64,000 bases of DNA from Linum tenue (taxonomy: Eukaryota > Streptophyta > Magnoliopsida > Malpighiales > Linaceae): positions 22,779,475-22,843,474 of the forward strand of contig CAMGYJ010000008.1 in assembly GCA_946122785.1 (NCBI GenBank). The letters are read 5' to 3'. The translations under genes were made by a program, and so were the position numbers. Every line of letters begins with the position of its first letter. Position 1 is the first letter of the stretch. The notes beneath the pieces are model-generated. The model ran no database searches. It was not told the origin of the DNA and was given only the letters and a program-made list of their open reading frames with translations. Positions 11,266-21,889 of the stretch are shown here, one piece after another.

Positions 11266-11816
11266 CCAAATATTTGAGTTTGGTTACACCTGTGAAACGG
11301 TACGGCCTGATCAAAACGGGATCATTTATACGGTTCATAGTTCATATCGAGAAGTTTGAACATAGAATAGAGACCAAACCAAATACTGCACGATTCAGAC
11401 CAAACCATGCCGGTCCAAGTAATTAAATAATGAAAACACAACGTCACAACATCCCAACTTTAATCATAATGTCATATATGGAGACACGATTGTCTATACT
11501 CTGTGACGGTGGCGGAGAGTGATTGATGAATGAAGGAGGACACAAGATCCGCAAAAGTAGGGTTGAGACTTGGATCTCGTTGAGAAGAAAGAGAACACGA
11601 GATTCTCCAACCAAACCAAGAAATCAATATATTCTATAGATCAGACAATTCTTAACGGTCTACGATCCGATTTGATCCATAATTTTTCAAACGGTCTATT
11701 TTCCTAACCGAGTACCGACCATGAAGACCGAAATTAGTGGACAATTGTATGGCAATGGAGAGATTGTTGTCTGACCCCACATCATGATCATGTTCATGTG
11801 TGACCCTTGGTATGAG
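11266..11816. other. Non-coding stretch
   Basis: No gene recognised; the frames are short and without motifs. Confidence 0.4.
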
Positions 11817-12280
11817 TAGGAATGGCAATGCGTAGGTCCGGGGAGGGTACTTCGATACTCATACCTGCTCTGTGGCAGGTCGGGTTCCGGTTAGGTGATT
11901 TATCATGGGGCGCGAGTCAGGGCAAGTCGACCCATTGGGTATGTAATTTATATGAAAAACATTAAAAATAATCCATTATTTTCATTACAAGACCAAGAAA
12001 CAAACCATAATACGATGAATGTAGTTACATTATTGGAGAAATTGAAATTTTCACTAATTTATAACTTTATTATAGCTAAAGTATGATGTATAAAAGAAAA
12101 ATCTTTAGTAATTGGACTAAGATTACATGTAATTTAGGAAAGATTAGGTTGAGAATGGGGCGAGTCAGGGCAGGTCGGGTCGATTAGAGTACCCATGCCC
12201 GCCCCGCCCCACCTATAGACTCATCCCAAAATAGGACGAACAAGTCGGGGAAAACGAGTCAGATTAAAATTGTCATCTCT
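11817..12280. mobile_element. hAT-type MITE, same family as 49963-50437
   Basis: Begins TAGGAATGGCAATG and ends AAATTGTCATCTCT, imperfect inverted termini like those of the 475-bp MITE at 49963-50437. The GC-rich end segments (GGGGCGGGGCGGGCATGGG in one strand sense) and the AT-rich centre also match, but in the opposite orientation. The right target duplication is missing because the LINE begins immediately at 12281. Confidence 0.75.
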
Positions 12281-14775
12281 GACAATATTCTTATTGGTCA
12301 AGAAGTGATGCAGTTCCTCAAAACCAAAGTTCGTGGTCAGGACAAGTGGATGGCTCTAAAACTCGATATGGAAAAAGCGTACGATCGTGTGGAATGGACT
12401 TTCTTGTTTCATATTATGGAGTCGATGGGGTTTTGTGCTCAGTGGATGAAATGGATTAAGGCGTGCATCACGACTGTCAGCTTCTCGGTGCTTCTCAATG
12501 GCAATGAGTATGGGTACTTTCAACCTCAACGGGGTATCCGTCAAGGTGATCCTTTGTCACCTCTTCTCTTTGCAATCTATTCTGAAGCTTTTGCAGCAAT
12601 GATTAGACAAGCGGTTGCAGCCTCTACGATTCATGATCTAAAAGTGCACAGGTCTGCTCCTTCTCTTTCTCACCTTTTTTATGCGGATGATTCCTATATT
12701 TTCCTTCGTGCCTCGATTCCTGAATGTGCTAACCTCCTTCAACTTTTAGCGGACTATGAAATGTTCAGTGGACAACGGGTTAACTTACATAAGTCTGCTA
12801 TATGTGGGAGTGCGAATGTCTCTGAGCAGGAGTTACTCTCGCTAAGTGCATTTCTAGGAGTGGAGATCATGGCTCCCGATGACAGATACTTGGGCCTTCC
12901 TTCCCAGCTTCGACGGTCTAAGTCTTTGACCTTTCAATTTATTGAGGAAGATCTGGCTGCTCGGATCCGGAGTTGGAAGGCCAAGGCGTTGTCTCTAGCG
13001 GCAAAGGAAGTGGTTATCAAGGCGATCGGGACTGCGGGGCCTATCTATGCGATGTCGGCTTTCCGGCTTCCCCAAGAAACTTGTCGAAGGTGTAACAGCC
13101 AGCTTTCTAAATTTTGGTGGGCAAGTCAGGATAAGGAGAATGGGATTCATTGGGTCTCTTGGATTGCGTTATGCCAAAGTAAGTTTGTGGGAGGGCTTGG
13201 TTTTCGGGACTTTAATCGGTTTAATGTTGCTTTGCTTGCTAAGCAGGCCTGGCGCATTTTCTGCAATCCGTCCAGTACTCTAGCCCGAATCTATCAAGCA
13301 AGATATCATCCTCATCGACGTTTTCTTGAGGCATCGGCAGGCTCTCGCCCCTCGTGGGCATGGCAAGGTATCCTGACCGGGAGAGATCTCCTCGTTCGGG
13401 GCTTAAGATGGCAAGTGGGAAATGGTTCTCAGATTCGTACTATAGAGGATAACTGGCTTCCTTCTACTCCTCCATCTTCCCCCGTTTTACTACCAGGTTT
13501 GAATATCTGCCCCCCTTTTGTATCGGAGCTTATTTGTCCTGTCTCTCATGCGTGGAAGAAGGATCTCTTAATTTCCTTGTTTACTCGAGAGAGTGTTGAG
13601 CTCATCCTTTCCATCCCTCTTCCTCTCTCTTTTGCGACTGATCGTTTGATATGGCATTACTCTTCCTCTGGCATTTACACTGTCAAGACAGGTTATCATC
13701 TTTTGTCTACTGAGTTCAACCTTCGGCATCCTCCGGTGGTGCTTCCTTTTGACACTCGTTTTTGGAAGTTTCTTTGGAGCATTCCTGTTCCTCCAAAGCT
13801 AAAGTTCTTTTTTTGGCGAGTTGTCCGCGGGTTCTTGCCCTTGCAGATAGTGTTGTTTACTAAAACGCTGGTATCAGACACAATCTGTCCTATATGCTCT
13901 GGGGAGCCTGAATCCTTTTCCCATTTTTTATTCTCCTGCAGGGTCGCGAGAGGGCTGTGGCGGTTGGCGGGACTTGAAGGCCTGAGCAATTCTCTTGGTG
14001 GAATGGTTCCTGATGAGGCCTGGCCACATCTTTTCTTCTCTATGAACCTTTCGAAAATTGATATAGCTAATATTGTTTTCATTTTCTGGAGGATTTGGAA
14101 GGGGAGATGTTGGTCGGTTCATGAAGGCATTCAATACCTTCCATCGGCCTTGTATAGGCAGTACCATCGACAAGTGGATGAATGGAGGGCGGTTGGACAA
14201 AATCCCCCACCTCATCCTCCCGTCGGTAATGCTTCTTTGGTGGCTGCTCCGACACAGGTTACTAGGGACTCCCCTATGTCTTCAGGTTACTCGCCTGTCA
14301 TCAACGTCTGGTTTGATGGTGCGGCCAAGCGTGGTCAGGGAGGTAGTATTGGTTTTGTCGGTTTTCACGCCACAGGTAATGTTTTGTTTGCATTTGGAAA
14401 ATTTTATGATGGAATCCAAGACCCGTTTATCATGGAATGTTTAGCTCTACGTGATGCCTTACAGTGGTGCCTAACTCATTCCTTTCTTGCTGTTCATTTT
14501 CATGGGGACTCTCAACTGTTGATTCGACGGATGATTGGAGGTGACATGCTTCATGCTCGGGGTGGCGCTATTTTGGAGGACGCTAGGAGCTTGGCTTCTT
14601 CTTTCAGCAGAGTTTCTTTCTGTTTTGTTTCTCGTCAACTCAATAGGGCTGCCCATCTTGTGGCACAAAAGGCCCTCTCATCGGGAGTTCGACTATTGGT
14701 CGACTCCCGCGCTTATCTTGGTTCCAATTTGTGACTCTTGCTTTTCCACTGACTTTGCGAAAAAAAAAAAAAAAT
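12281..14775 (+). mobile_element. 5'-truncated L1-type LINE with intact RT-RNase H frame
   Basis: A single frame runs from DNILIGQEVM at 12281 (first ATG 12305) to the stop at 14734, 809 residues from that ATG. It encodes the C-terminal part of a plant L1 ORF2 product. Reverse transcriptase motifs include KLDMEKAYDRVEW (~20-32), RQGDPLSPLLFA (~80-91) and the catalytic LFYADDSYIFL (~120). A zf-RVT segment (CPICSGEPESFSHFLFSC) lies near residue 535, and an RNase H domain (VWFDGAAKRGQGGSIGFVGF) starts near residue 665. The endonuclease and first RT blocks are missing, as in reverse-transcription-truncated copies. An A-rich tail follows at 14760-14780. The frame has no stops, so the insertion is probably not old. 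I see no clear target duplication. Confidence 0.92.
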
Positions 14776-14785
14776 AAAAAAAGGA

Positions 14786-14972
14786 AAAGAACCTTGGTCC
14801 ACATGTAGTATTGCTCATAAATAGGAGACATAAATGTAACATAATATGTTTGGCTGCGGCCTCCAGTTAATGCAAAAAAAAAAAAAAAAAAAGCCATGCA
14901 ATGTACATTTCCCAAGCAAATGGAAACACAATTAATAATGCATTCAATGCAAATGCATGGCTACCTATATTT
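14786..14972 (+). repeat. Dispersed G-box/RY module, copy D (partial)
   Basis: Carries only part of the module: GAACCTTGGTCCAC, AAATGTAACATAATATG and the end block ATGCAAATGCATGGCT. The G-box is absent. An A19 run (about 14874-14892) interrupts it, which could mark a retroposed insert. Confidence 0.4.
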
Positions 14973-15900
14973 GCGTACGTAAGTTTCTACAACACTCGTT
15001 GAATAAGAAATTCTATGACAAAATTATATTCCTGTTATTCAGGAGAGGCTAAGGTCCACAATTATTTATCTTAGATTATTATAACGTGTGCATTGATATC
15101 TCGACAAATCATTAGAAAGTGATAAAATGGAGACTATTAGTCCCCCTCCTCCTAAATTTTGGTTCAATTTGTAAAAAATATATTGTTAGTTTTACCTCCT
15201 CCTTACTCTCAATGATGACTTTGCTTGTAACTAATATCTTTATTTTATGTAATGGCGAGATAATTTTATTAATTAATAATGATAAAAACATTATAAGGAA
15301 AAATTGATCTTTCAAAATGTATCTCCAAATCGATTTCACAACACACACATATACTTGGCGAACACCACCCTCTCGTTTCATATGAGCTCCTCTCTTGAGT
15401 GAGGATTTTCTCCAAATAGACCGCCCATAAGAAAGGCACGTATTTTAAATGGAACTTGTCGTTGCCATCATGGAATCAACTTCCCTTCAACCTTAGAAGA
15501 GGAGCACGAAGTCGTCATCCTTCTCGATCGTGGAATCGACAACATAAACTGTCCTTCTGAACTTTAAAATCCTTATAAAGTTTACGATATTTTATAGCTA
15601 GCATGGATGATTTGAGATTATAGGTAGATTGTGTTAAGATATTTTATATAAATGCACACTTCTTCTTGTGTTAATCTTGTACTCAACCTACTTTCTCGTA
15701 ATCCTTTCCAAGTCGTCATCCTTCTCGAGGTGTATCTTGTTTGAGCTTGTCCCTGTATGCTGTGGTAACAACCTACAACTGGTTTGGTGCATATTCTCTC
15801 CTTGAGTTGGTATGTAACTTTGATAAAATTATGCTTATTGATGAGTTTCCTTTCTGGTATATGTTTTTGCTGTAGTGATAATGATGTCTTTGTAGATATA
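14973..15900. other. Non-coding AT-rich stretch
   Basis: No gene recognised. The frames at 15112-15381 and 15618-15980 have biased AT-rich composition and no motifs. Confidence 0.4.
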
Positions 15901-16540
15901 TAGATGATATATGTCCAACATATTGTTTTGGTATAGACGAATTCCATCAATTTTGAGGAATTCATTTTGAAATGAAACATTTTTGTATTTGGTATTTATT
16001 AGAATTCATTTTCAATTTTGAATTCTAAGAAATTGGAACTGGTTATAGCAATTCCAAAGAATTGAGCTGGAATTTCAAAATGAATTCTACAAGTATTCAC
16101 TAATTATAATAGAATGATATAATTATCCTCTTTTATTAACTAAATTACTTATACATATGACATACCAAACATAGAAATTCATTTGACAATAAATTCTACG
16201 TAGCAATTCATTTTATTTCTAAAAATTTGAATATGACATACCAAATAGGGGCGTACCTACTTAGGAGAACAGTTTGTCAATTGACAAACCTTAAACCCAG
16301 ATTTTGAAAAAAAAAAACTTGTGGAAAAATTAATTTTAGTGATGGTAGTATTTGGATTCAAAAGTATTTGACAACCCTTAAATATTTTGGTCATATTTTG
16401 GTCTATTAGTGAATACACTTGATAAAATTTCTGGGTCCTCCACTGATACCAAACACAAGATTTCTTTTGACAATGAATTTCACACGGTAATTCATTTCAC
16501 AATGAAATGAACTCGATCCATTTGCTACCAAACGGTCCGT
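15901..16540. repeat. AT-rich GAATTC-type repeat hosting a MITE
   Basis: Repeated words such as GAATTCATTTTGAAATGA, AATTTCAAAATGAATTC and ATTCATTTCACAATGAAATG occur in both orientations, and the block closes with TTGCTACCAAACGGTCCGT. This looks like an old AT-rich MITE or a palindromic repeat. It is interrupted by the hAT MITE at 16246-16445. Confidence 0.4.
16246..16445. mobile_element. 200-bp hAT MITE
   Basis: Flanked by identical 8-bp duplications ATACCAAA (16238-16245 and 16446-16453). The termini are TAGGGGCGTACC at the left and, reverse-complemented, CAGTGGAGGACC at the right. There is no coding capacity. Confidence 0.85.
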
Positions 16541-16559
16541 AAGGTAGTGTGATTGGGGA

Positions 16560-16600
16560 CAGGGGCGGAGCCAGGATTCAAGCTTTAGGGGGCCGAAATC
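16560..16600 (+). mobile_element. Single hAT-type terminus
   Basis: CAGGGGCGGAGCCAGGATTC matches the common plant hAT end consensus and resembles the terminus at 3648. I could not find a matching right end before the MITE at 17172, so the element is truncated or decayed. Confidence 0.35.
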
Positions 16601-17171
16601 TTTTTGTTCATGTTATCGAAAAAGAAAACAAACTAAAAAACAATTTATCAAAGTGAAGAAAAAATAATTCTTTAAATCGTTATAATTGTCCTAGCTGCTT
16701 TCTTAAGACAATTAGATTTACTTAAAATATTATTTAAGATGAAAAATATACCATGTCATTTGGACTATGATCGAGTTAATTATTAATAATGCATTTCAAT
16801 GCTAACATGTTTCATTATTTTTTGTAGTTGAAAAAATCAATTTGTACTATCCGCTACAAGAAAAATAATTTACTCATAGTATATTGAAAAGAGTCCTTAA
16901 GCTTCTAGATACAAGGTTTTCACTGTTTTTCAGAACTAAAAATGAATCCTTATTCCTTACCGTAAACTAAAAGCAAAAATTTTACTAAAATATGAAAACT
17001 AGATGATTATATGCGATTTTCATGCCAAGTACAACTAAAACCAAAAAAGAACAAAACTTACTTTATGAAGTATCGAACCAAAACCACCCTAATCACATTC
17101 TAATGCCGCTCTGTTAGACTACATCACCAATCATGATATAAAGTGCTACCTTTGCTATATACCTTTACTTA
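16601..17171. other. Non-coding AT-rich stretch
   Basis: No gene seen; probably the decayed interior of the hAT-like element that starts at 16560. Confidence 0.3.
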
Positions 17172-17369
17172 CTTTAAAGCATGGTCCATGAAACCGTATC
17201 GGATATCGTACCGGAAAAGTCAGAGATATGATATTTTAGGATAAAACCGTGGTTTAACCGTAGTTCAACCGTTTGACCGTTAAATATCGCCTACCGATTT
17301 AGCCTCCGATATTGGTATTTCGTGGTTGAACCGTTGGTACGGTACGGTTTCATGGACCATGCTTTAAAG
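17172..17369. mobile_element. 198-bp MITE with 27-bp perfect inverted repeats
   Basis: Left arm 17172-17198 starts CTTTAAAGCATGGTCCATGA, and the right arm 17343-17369 is its exact reverse complement. The interior is rich in AACCGT/ACGGTT words. No target duplication is evident, so the superfamily is open. Confidence 0.8.
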
Positions 17370-17497
17370 GTAATTTTCCAAAATCCTGAACAATTTATAC
17401 GTCACTACCAAAATTTGGTTGATGAGAGAAAGGTGAAGGTGGACGAAAGCACTAAGCATCACCATGACAAGTTCAAATCCATATTGCAGAAGGATTA
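17370..17497 (+). pseudogene. Coding-like fragment of unknown origin
   Basis: Directly after the MITE, an open frame of about 43 codons contains FQNPEQFIRHYQNLVDERK and KHHHDKFKSILQK before TAG. Its composition looks like real protein sequence, but it is short and I do not recognise the family. Confidence 0.3.
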
Positions 17498-18354
17498 GAG
17501 AAGTAGAAGCACGAAGAGGAAGAAACAGGACAGAAACGTATGAAGTGCTGAAACATTTCCTTTGTTGCTAGAACTATTTTATATATACCGAGTTGCCTTA
17601 TTACTTGTTGTTAATAGAGTGGTCAACCGTTATAAACACTGTTTAAACTTAAATAGGCGAATGGAAAGCAGCCAAGTGGCATTGCTTTGTAATCCATTCT
17701 CCTTTTCATTTCCGCTGAGCTATATATACAAAGGGATGATCTCAGAATCAGTTGAGGATCAATCCTACCACAAACCCTTGCAACTTTTCTCATACACCAA
17801 GTTAGGCAGGAAGATAGGAATGCTTTCTCTTCTGAACATTCTGCATTTGTTTCGGTAGACGGCAGGTGCATGGTCTATTGGAGAAGAGTCGTCGTCCAAA
17901 GAAGGAGTCGTTTAAATTCATTGTACGATTATCAATCAGTTTTAAGTTCATTATATATAATAAATATAAATACATACTAATATCTACTCTATCCAATCCA
18001 TTGTCAACTCCATATGTAGACTTAAGTTTTAAATTTCACTTATATGTGTTGTATTTAATTCTTAATTTGTATTTAATAAGAGTATTAAATTCTACAAGTT
18101 GCATTTATTATGTCTACTTTCGTTAATACTTGTCAAATGATTAATAAAAAAAATTGACCAATAAGAAAGGGGTGTAAAAAACCAACCTTTAAGGGGTTAG
18201 CATGCTAACTTACCCCACATAACACATATAGGTGAAATTTAAAATCCCTAGCTATCTATATATCTGGTTAATTTTTTATGAATTTTGAAGTGTAACCAAT
18301 GTATGGTCATTCAATATTCCACCACAGGTTTTTGGGTTTGCGTTTCGAGAAATC
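17498..18354. other. Non-coding AT-rich stretch
   Basis: No gene seen. A near-perfect palindrome, GGGGTTAGCATGCTAAC followed by TTACCCC, lies near 18192-18215. Confidence 0.35.
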
Positions 18355-18665
18355 AGCATTTGTCAAAAGAGGGTTGCGACACAAGGCCCCGCCACTCAAT
18401 AATAATAATAATGTAACATTTTTGTTTGATTCAAGAAACCTCGGATCGATCCAAAGATTTCACAAAGGAGAAAGAACATTGGTCCACTTGCATTATTTTT
18501 CTTTTTCGTGAATGCACGATAGGGATATGCCATGTAACGTCTATGGTCTTCACGTGAGCTTCGGCATAATTAATTAAATTAAATATATTGCATGCATGGA
18601 TGCACATTATGCCAAAATATCAAAGGAAAAAAATTACATGCAATGCATGGCTTTGCTATATTTTT
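18355..18665 (+). repeat. Dispersed G-box/RY module, copy B
   Basis: Contains AGCATTTGTCAAAAGAGGG, GAAACCTCGGATCGATCC, GAACATTGGTCCACTTGCATT, GATAGGGATATG, TCACGTGA (18550-18557) and CATGCATGGATGCACAT, in the same order as copies A and C. About 30 AT-rich bases after the G-box (TAATTAATTAAATTAAAT) are specific to this copy. Confidence 0.6.
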
Positions 18666-18755
18666 TCTACGTTCATATAACCTGCTAGTGCTAGGCGTGC
18701 GGAAGGCCGCTCTCCATAGCGGCTCTTTGTATGTGTTTATATTTGGAGTTTTAGA

Positions 18756-18796
18756 CTAGTTCCTGGCTCGGTCAGTTGGCCGGATACATTTCGTCC
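18756..18796 (-). mobile_element. Candidate Helitron 3' terminus (copy 2)
   Basis: On the minus strand, TATCCGGCCAACTGACCGAG leads to GAACTAG followed by T, matching the ends at 3272 and 40029. The body would extend to the right. No gene is recognised in it. Confidence 0.3.
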
Positions 18797-20383
18797 ATCG
18801 CATCAATTATAGTAGCAATTCGTATGTGAGATAAATGTTCTGTTGGTAGTATAAGAAAATCTCAAATTATTTAAATATTTTAAACATTCAAAAGGATTGG
18901 TAGTATAAGAGAATTCAAATTATTAAAATACTTGAACCATTTAAAAGGATCAATATCATAGTGTTTTCTGACATTCTAACGGACTCGTAACTTAAAATTC
19001 TTTATTTAAATGAAAGACAAACCTCATGTGAAGTAACCAACTACTAAAAAAATGATCAAATTACCTTTTTATTTACTCCTCATTTTCTGAGATTACTTCA
19101 CGTATTTTTTTGGACTTGCTTTCATTTACTCAACGACGATGAGTAACATCATCATCTCTACCTATAACAATGTCTTCATCTCCCTTTGTGAAAACATTTA
19201 TCTCCATTATAATCGCCTCTTCTTTTCCCCCTGCATTTCAATAGACTCTTTGCTGTTTTTCTTCATTTCATCTAGCACAAAAATTAAAGGAAACCTTTTT
19301 GCAAATACAAATGATCTATTTTATTGGAGTAAACTTTACCTTGTTCAAATAGTCAACAACATCCACGATGTGGTCTTGCTCCCCATCACCGGTACTTGTA
19401 TATCCCTCATGAACAATGTCTTCTTTTTCTTCTTCTCAACATCATCATCTCATCTAGCATTGGATTCTTTACCTCCAACTTTAACAGTCTCGTTCTTGTT
19501 CTCGTGCATTAGAATCATTAATTTAGATTTTTCACATGGATTTTTCACAACATATGATTGGGTTTTATCTAATCATGGGTAATTTAGGATACTTTTATGA
19601 ATAGTTCCTGGATATTAGGATTATAAAAAATGAATGTGTCTTTGTTTCGCGAATCGAGAGTTACTAAGTATTTGAGAGATTAGGATTAGTTTCGACTTAA
19701 CCAGAAGAGGAAATAATTTGTGAAATTTGTCATATGACCAATGCAGTCAAAAGCGCGATTCTACCTAGAAGCGGAAAATGGGTAAAATCGTAAAGCGTAG
19801 AATCAAAGCGTAAAAACGTAAGTTTTTTATGCATGCTATAGAATAGCTAAAAATTTCTGTTTAGTACGACACATACTATGTAAAATATAAGTATACGTAA
19901 TTTAGATAATTTAATAAGCACATGCAAATCATGTCTAAAGTAGAGAAACTTATAGCATCTTAACAATAAAATAGATCATCCCCAAAAGGTTTTACTCTTG
20001 GGTGTCCTCCCCAAAAGGCCCAGTACCAATTGGACTAGGTGGACACTTACATACAAGGATCACTTCCCTTGTATTTCCGATGTGATATACTTGCATTGTC
20101 TCATAACAAAAAAAAAAGTTGTGTAGACAATAGTTAATAAAGATTGTTAGATCACTCATTTTGAATGATTGTAGGTAGGCTCGTAAAAAAGACAATACAT
20201 ATTATATGTCAAAATTTACCCAAAAACAATTTAATCTTTAACATATTGAAATCCCGACCTTCAAACCAGCCTTAGTTTTCCTTCCAATTCTTCCCGAGTG
20301 AAATAATCTACCAGCATCAAATAAAAGCAAAAGTGCTGGTTCGAAAATTGGAAACTGGTGGGTAGTGGAAGCTTTAAATATGA
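18797..20383. other. Non-coding AT-rich stretch
   Basis: No gene recognised. The 147-codon frame at 19139-19582 is low-complexity (Ser/Phe/Ile-rich) and has no motif I can support. A patch at 19745-19830 repeats AAAGCG/GTAAAAACG words. Confidence 0.4.
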
Positions 20384-20720
20384 GGTGCTTGTGCATGAAA
20401 AGAAAAAAGAAAGCGAACATTTGTCAAGAAAGGTAGGGAACAAGAACCCCGCCACTTAATAATGTAACCTTTTTTTCCCCCTATGATTCAAGATACCTCG
20501 GATCGATCATGGTACAAAGAATTATGGAAAGGAGAAAGGGGACTGGACCACTTGCATTTTTTTTTTTTTGTTATGATTGCATGATAGTTATTATCGATAC
20601 GAACGTAACATTATATGGTTGTCACGTGACACATACTTTTTATAATGCATCCATGCATATCCTGCCAAAATGGGAAAATGTCCCATGCAAAATTGTCATG
20701 CATGGCTTGCTCTATGTATA
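20384..20720 (+). repeat. Dispersed G-box/RY module, copy C
   Basis: The fullest copy: GGTGCTTGTGCATGAAAA, GCGAACATTTGTCAAGAAAG, CCCCGCCACTTAATAATG, ACCTCGGATCGATCATGGTA, GGACCACTTGCATT, GTCACGTGAC (20622-20631), AATGCATCCATGCATATCC and GTCATGCATGGCTTG. Confidence 0.65.
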
Positions 20721-21157
20721 CGTTTACATAAACCATATAGTGTTCTTTATTCATTCATTAAAAATAATAAAAACCTGTATGACATTATTTTAAAATGAGG
20801 GTAATTAAGTTATAATTAGGCTTCATAAATATTGATGCTAACATGCCGGGAGATTAAAAACTAATACTTTTGTTGAAGATGATGAAGTGTACAAGTTGTC
20901 ACAACGATAATTGATTAATATAATTTTTGTATAGTTTTGTTATCGTTAGTTCGATTACTTAATTTAGAGGTATCAGATACGAGGCACCATCACATAGTAT
21001 GAAGAATTGAAGAAAATATATTCAATGACATAACTGAATGGGCTTGGACGAAGACAATACTCGTAGGATTTAATTAGCTTACATTACTTGTAATGTTGAG
21101 TTCATTAATTACTTCAACCAGCAAAACTAAGAAACACACATTGGAGGTGGACACACG
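20721..21157. other. Non-coding AT-rich stretch
   Basis: No gene seen. Confidence 0.4.
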
Positions 21158-21443
21158 CAGCGACGGAGTTAGAAATTTGAATAATGGGCTAAATTTTCTG
21201 ATGTGAAGGACTCGAACCGTGATCATTGCCGAGGGAGACTAGTGCCTTACCAACTAGTCTACTTTTATAATTAGCTACAAATTTTATATGTAATTTTACC
21301 TACATGTGAAAATTGAACGAGGCTAGTGTCTTACCAACTAGTCTACTTTATAATTAGCTACAACTTTTACATGTAAATGTACATACATTTGAAAGTTGAG
21401 GGGGCCTGTTGTCTCCCCTAAACTTAACGTGACTCCTTCACTG
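21158..21443. mobile_element. hAT-type MITE containing tRNA-like B-box sequence
   Basis: Left end CAGCGACGGAGTTAG, right end (reverse-complemented) CAGTGAAGGAGTCACG. The flanks GACACACG and GACACATC agree at 6 of 8 positions, as an aged 8-bp target duplication would. Inside, minus-strand GTTGGTAAGGCACTAG and GGTTCGAGTCC resemble the 5' part and the B box of a tRNA. The block GCCTTACCAACTAGTCTACT and its flank occur twice (~21243 and ~21331). No complete tRNA cloverleaf can be folded by eye. Confidence 0.65.
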
Positions 21444-21686
21444 GACACATCTATTATAAACATTGTAGGGGATGTTTCATCACCCTGAAGTCAAAATTTT
21501 CAAGTGAGGTACAATACATGTGTCTTACTACCCCTCGTACGAATTATACCACTCATGATATTCTCGTATCATAGGGTATATATAATTCGTATCAAGTGGT
21601 AAGATATAAAGTTTTGTATATTTCATAAACCCATCTCCGATTCCTTTGTGTCTCTTCGATGTCGTGATAACTTGATCCTGTTTTAG

Positions 21687-21889
21687 ATGCAAGAGTATAC
21701 TCTGTAGCCGCCGACTCCGAGAATCGGGCTTTGATCAGAAATTCGCCGCCGCCAGTGACAGGGGACGCGATTGTGGACCGAGCCGCCGGGGAATTTGACG
21801 ATCGGCGGGCGGTGGTGGGCGCCTCGCAGCTATGTCCATTTTGTAGATTATTGGTGCGAAATTCTACAGTGCCTATCAGGTGTTTGCGG
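21687..21889 (+). pseudogene. Exon-like GC-rich segment, unknown gene
   Basis: A GC-rich island between an acceptor-like CCTGTTTTAG (21686) and a strong donor-like GCG|GTAAGT. It is open in one frame and encodes RNSPPPVTGDAIVDRAAGEF then SQLCPFCRLLVRN. I do not recognise it and find no neighbouring exons, so it may be an orphan exon. Confidence 0.3.

Noticed and set aside
19139..19582. 147-codon frame as a membrane protein gene
   Set aside because: Low-complexity Ser/Phe/Ile sequence in AT-rich DNA, with no motif, promoter or exon context.
21190..21260. tRNA gene on the minus strand
   Set aside because: A B-box-like GGTTCGAGTCC and a GTTGGTAAGGC block are present, but no acceptor stem or anticodon arm can be paired.
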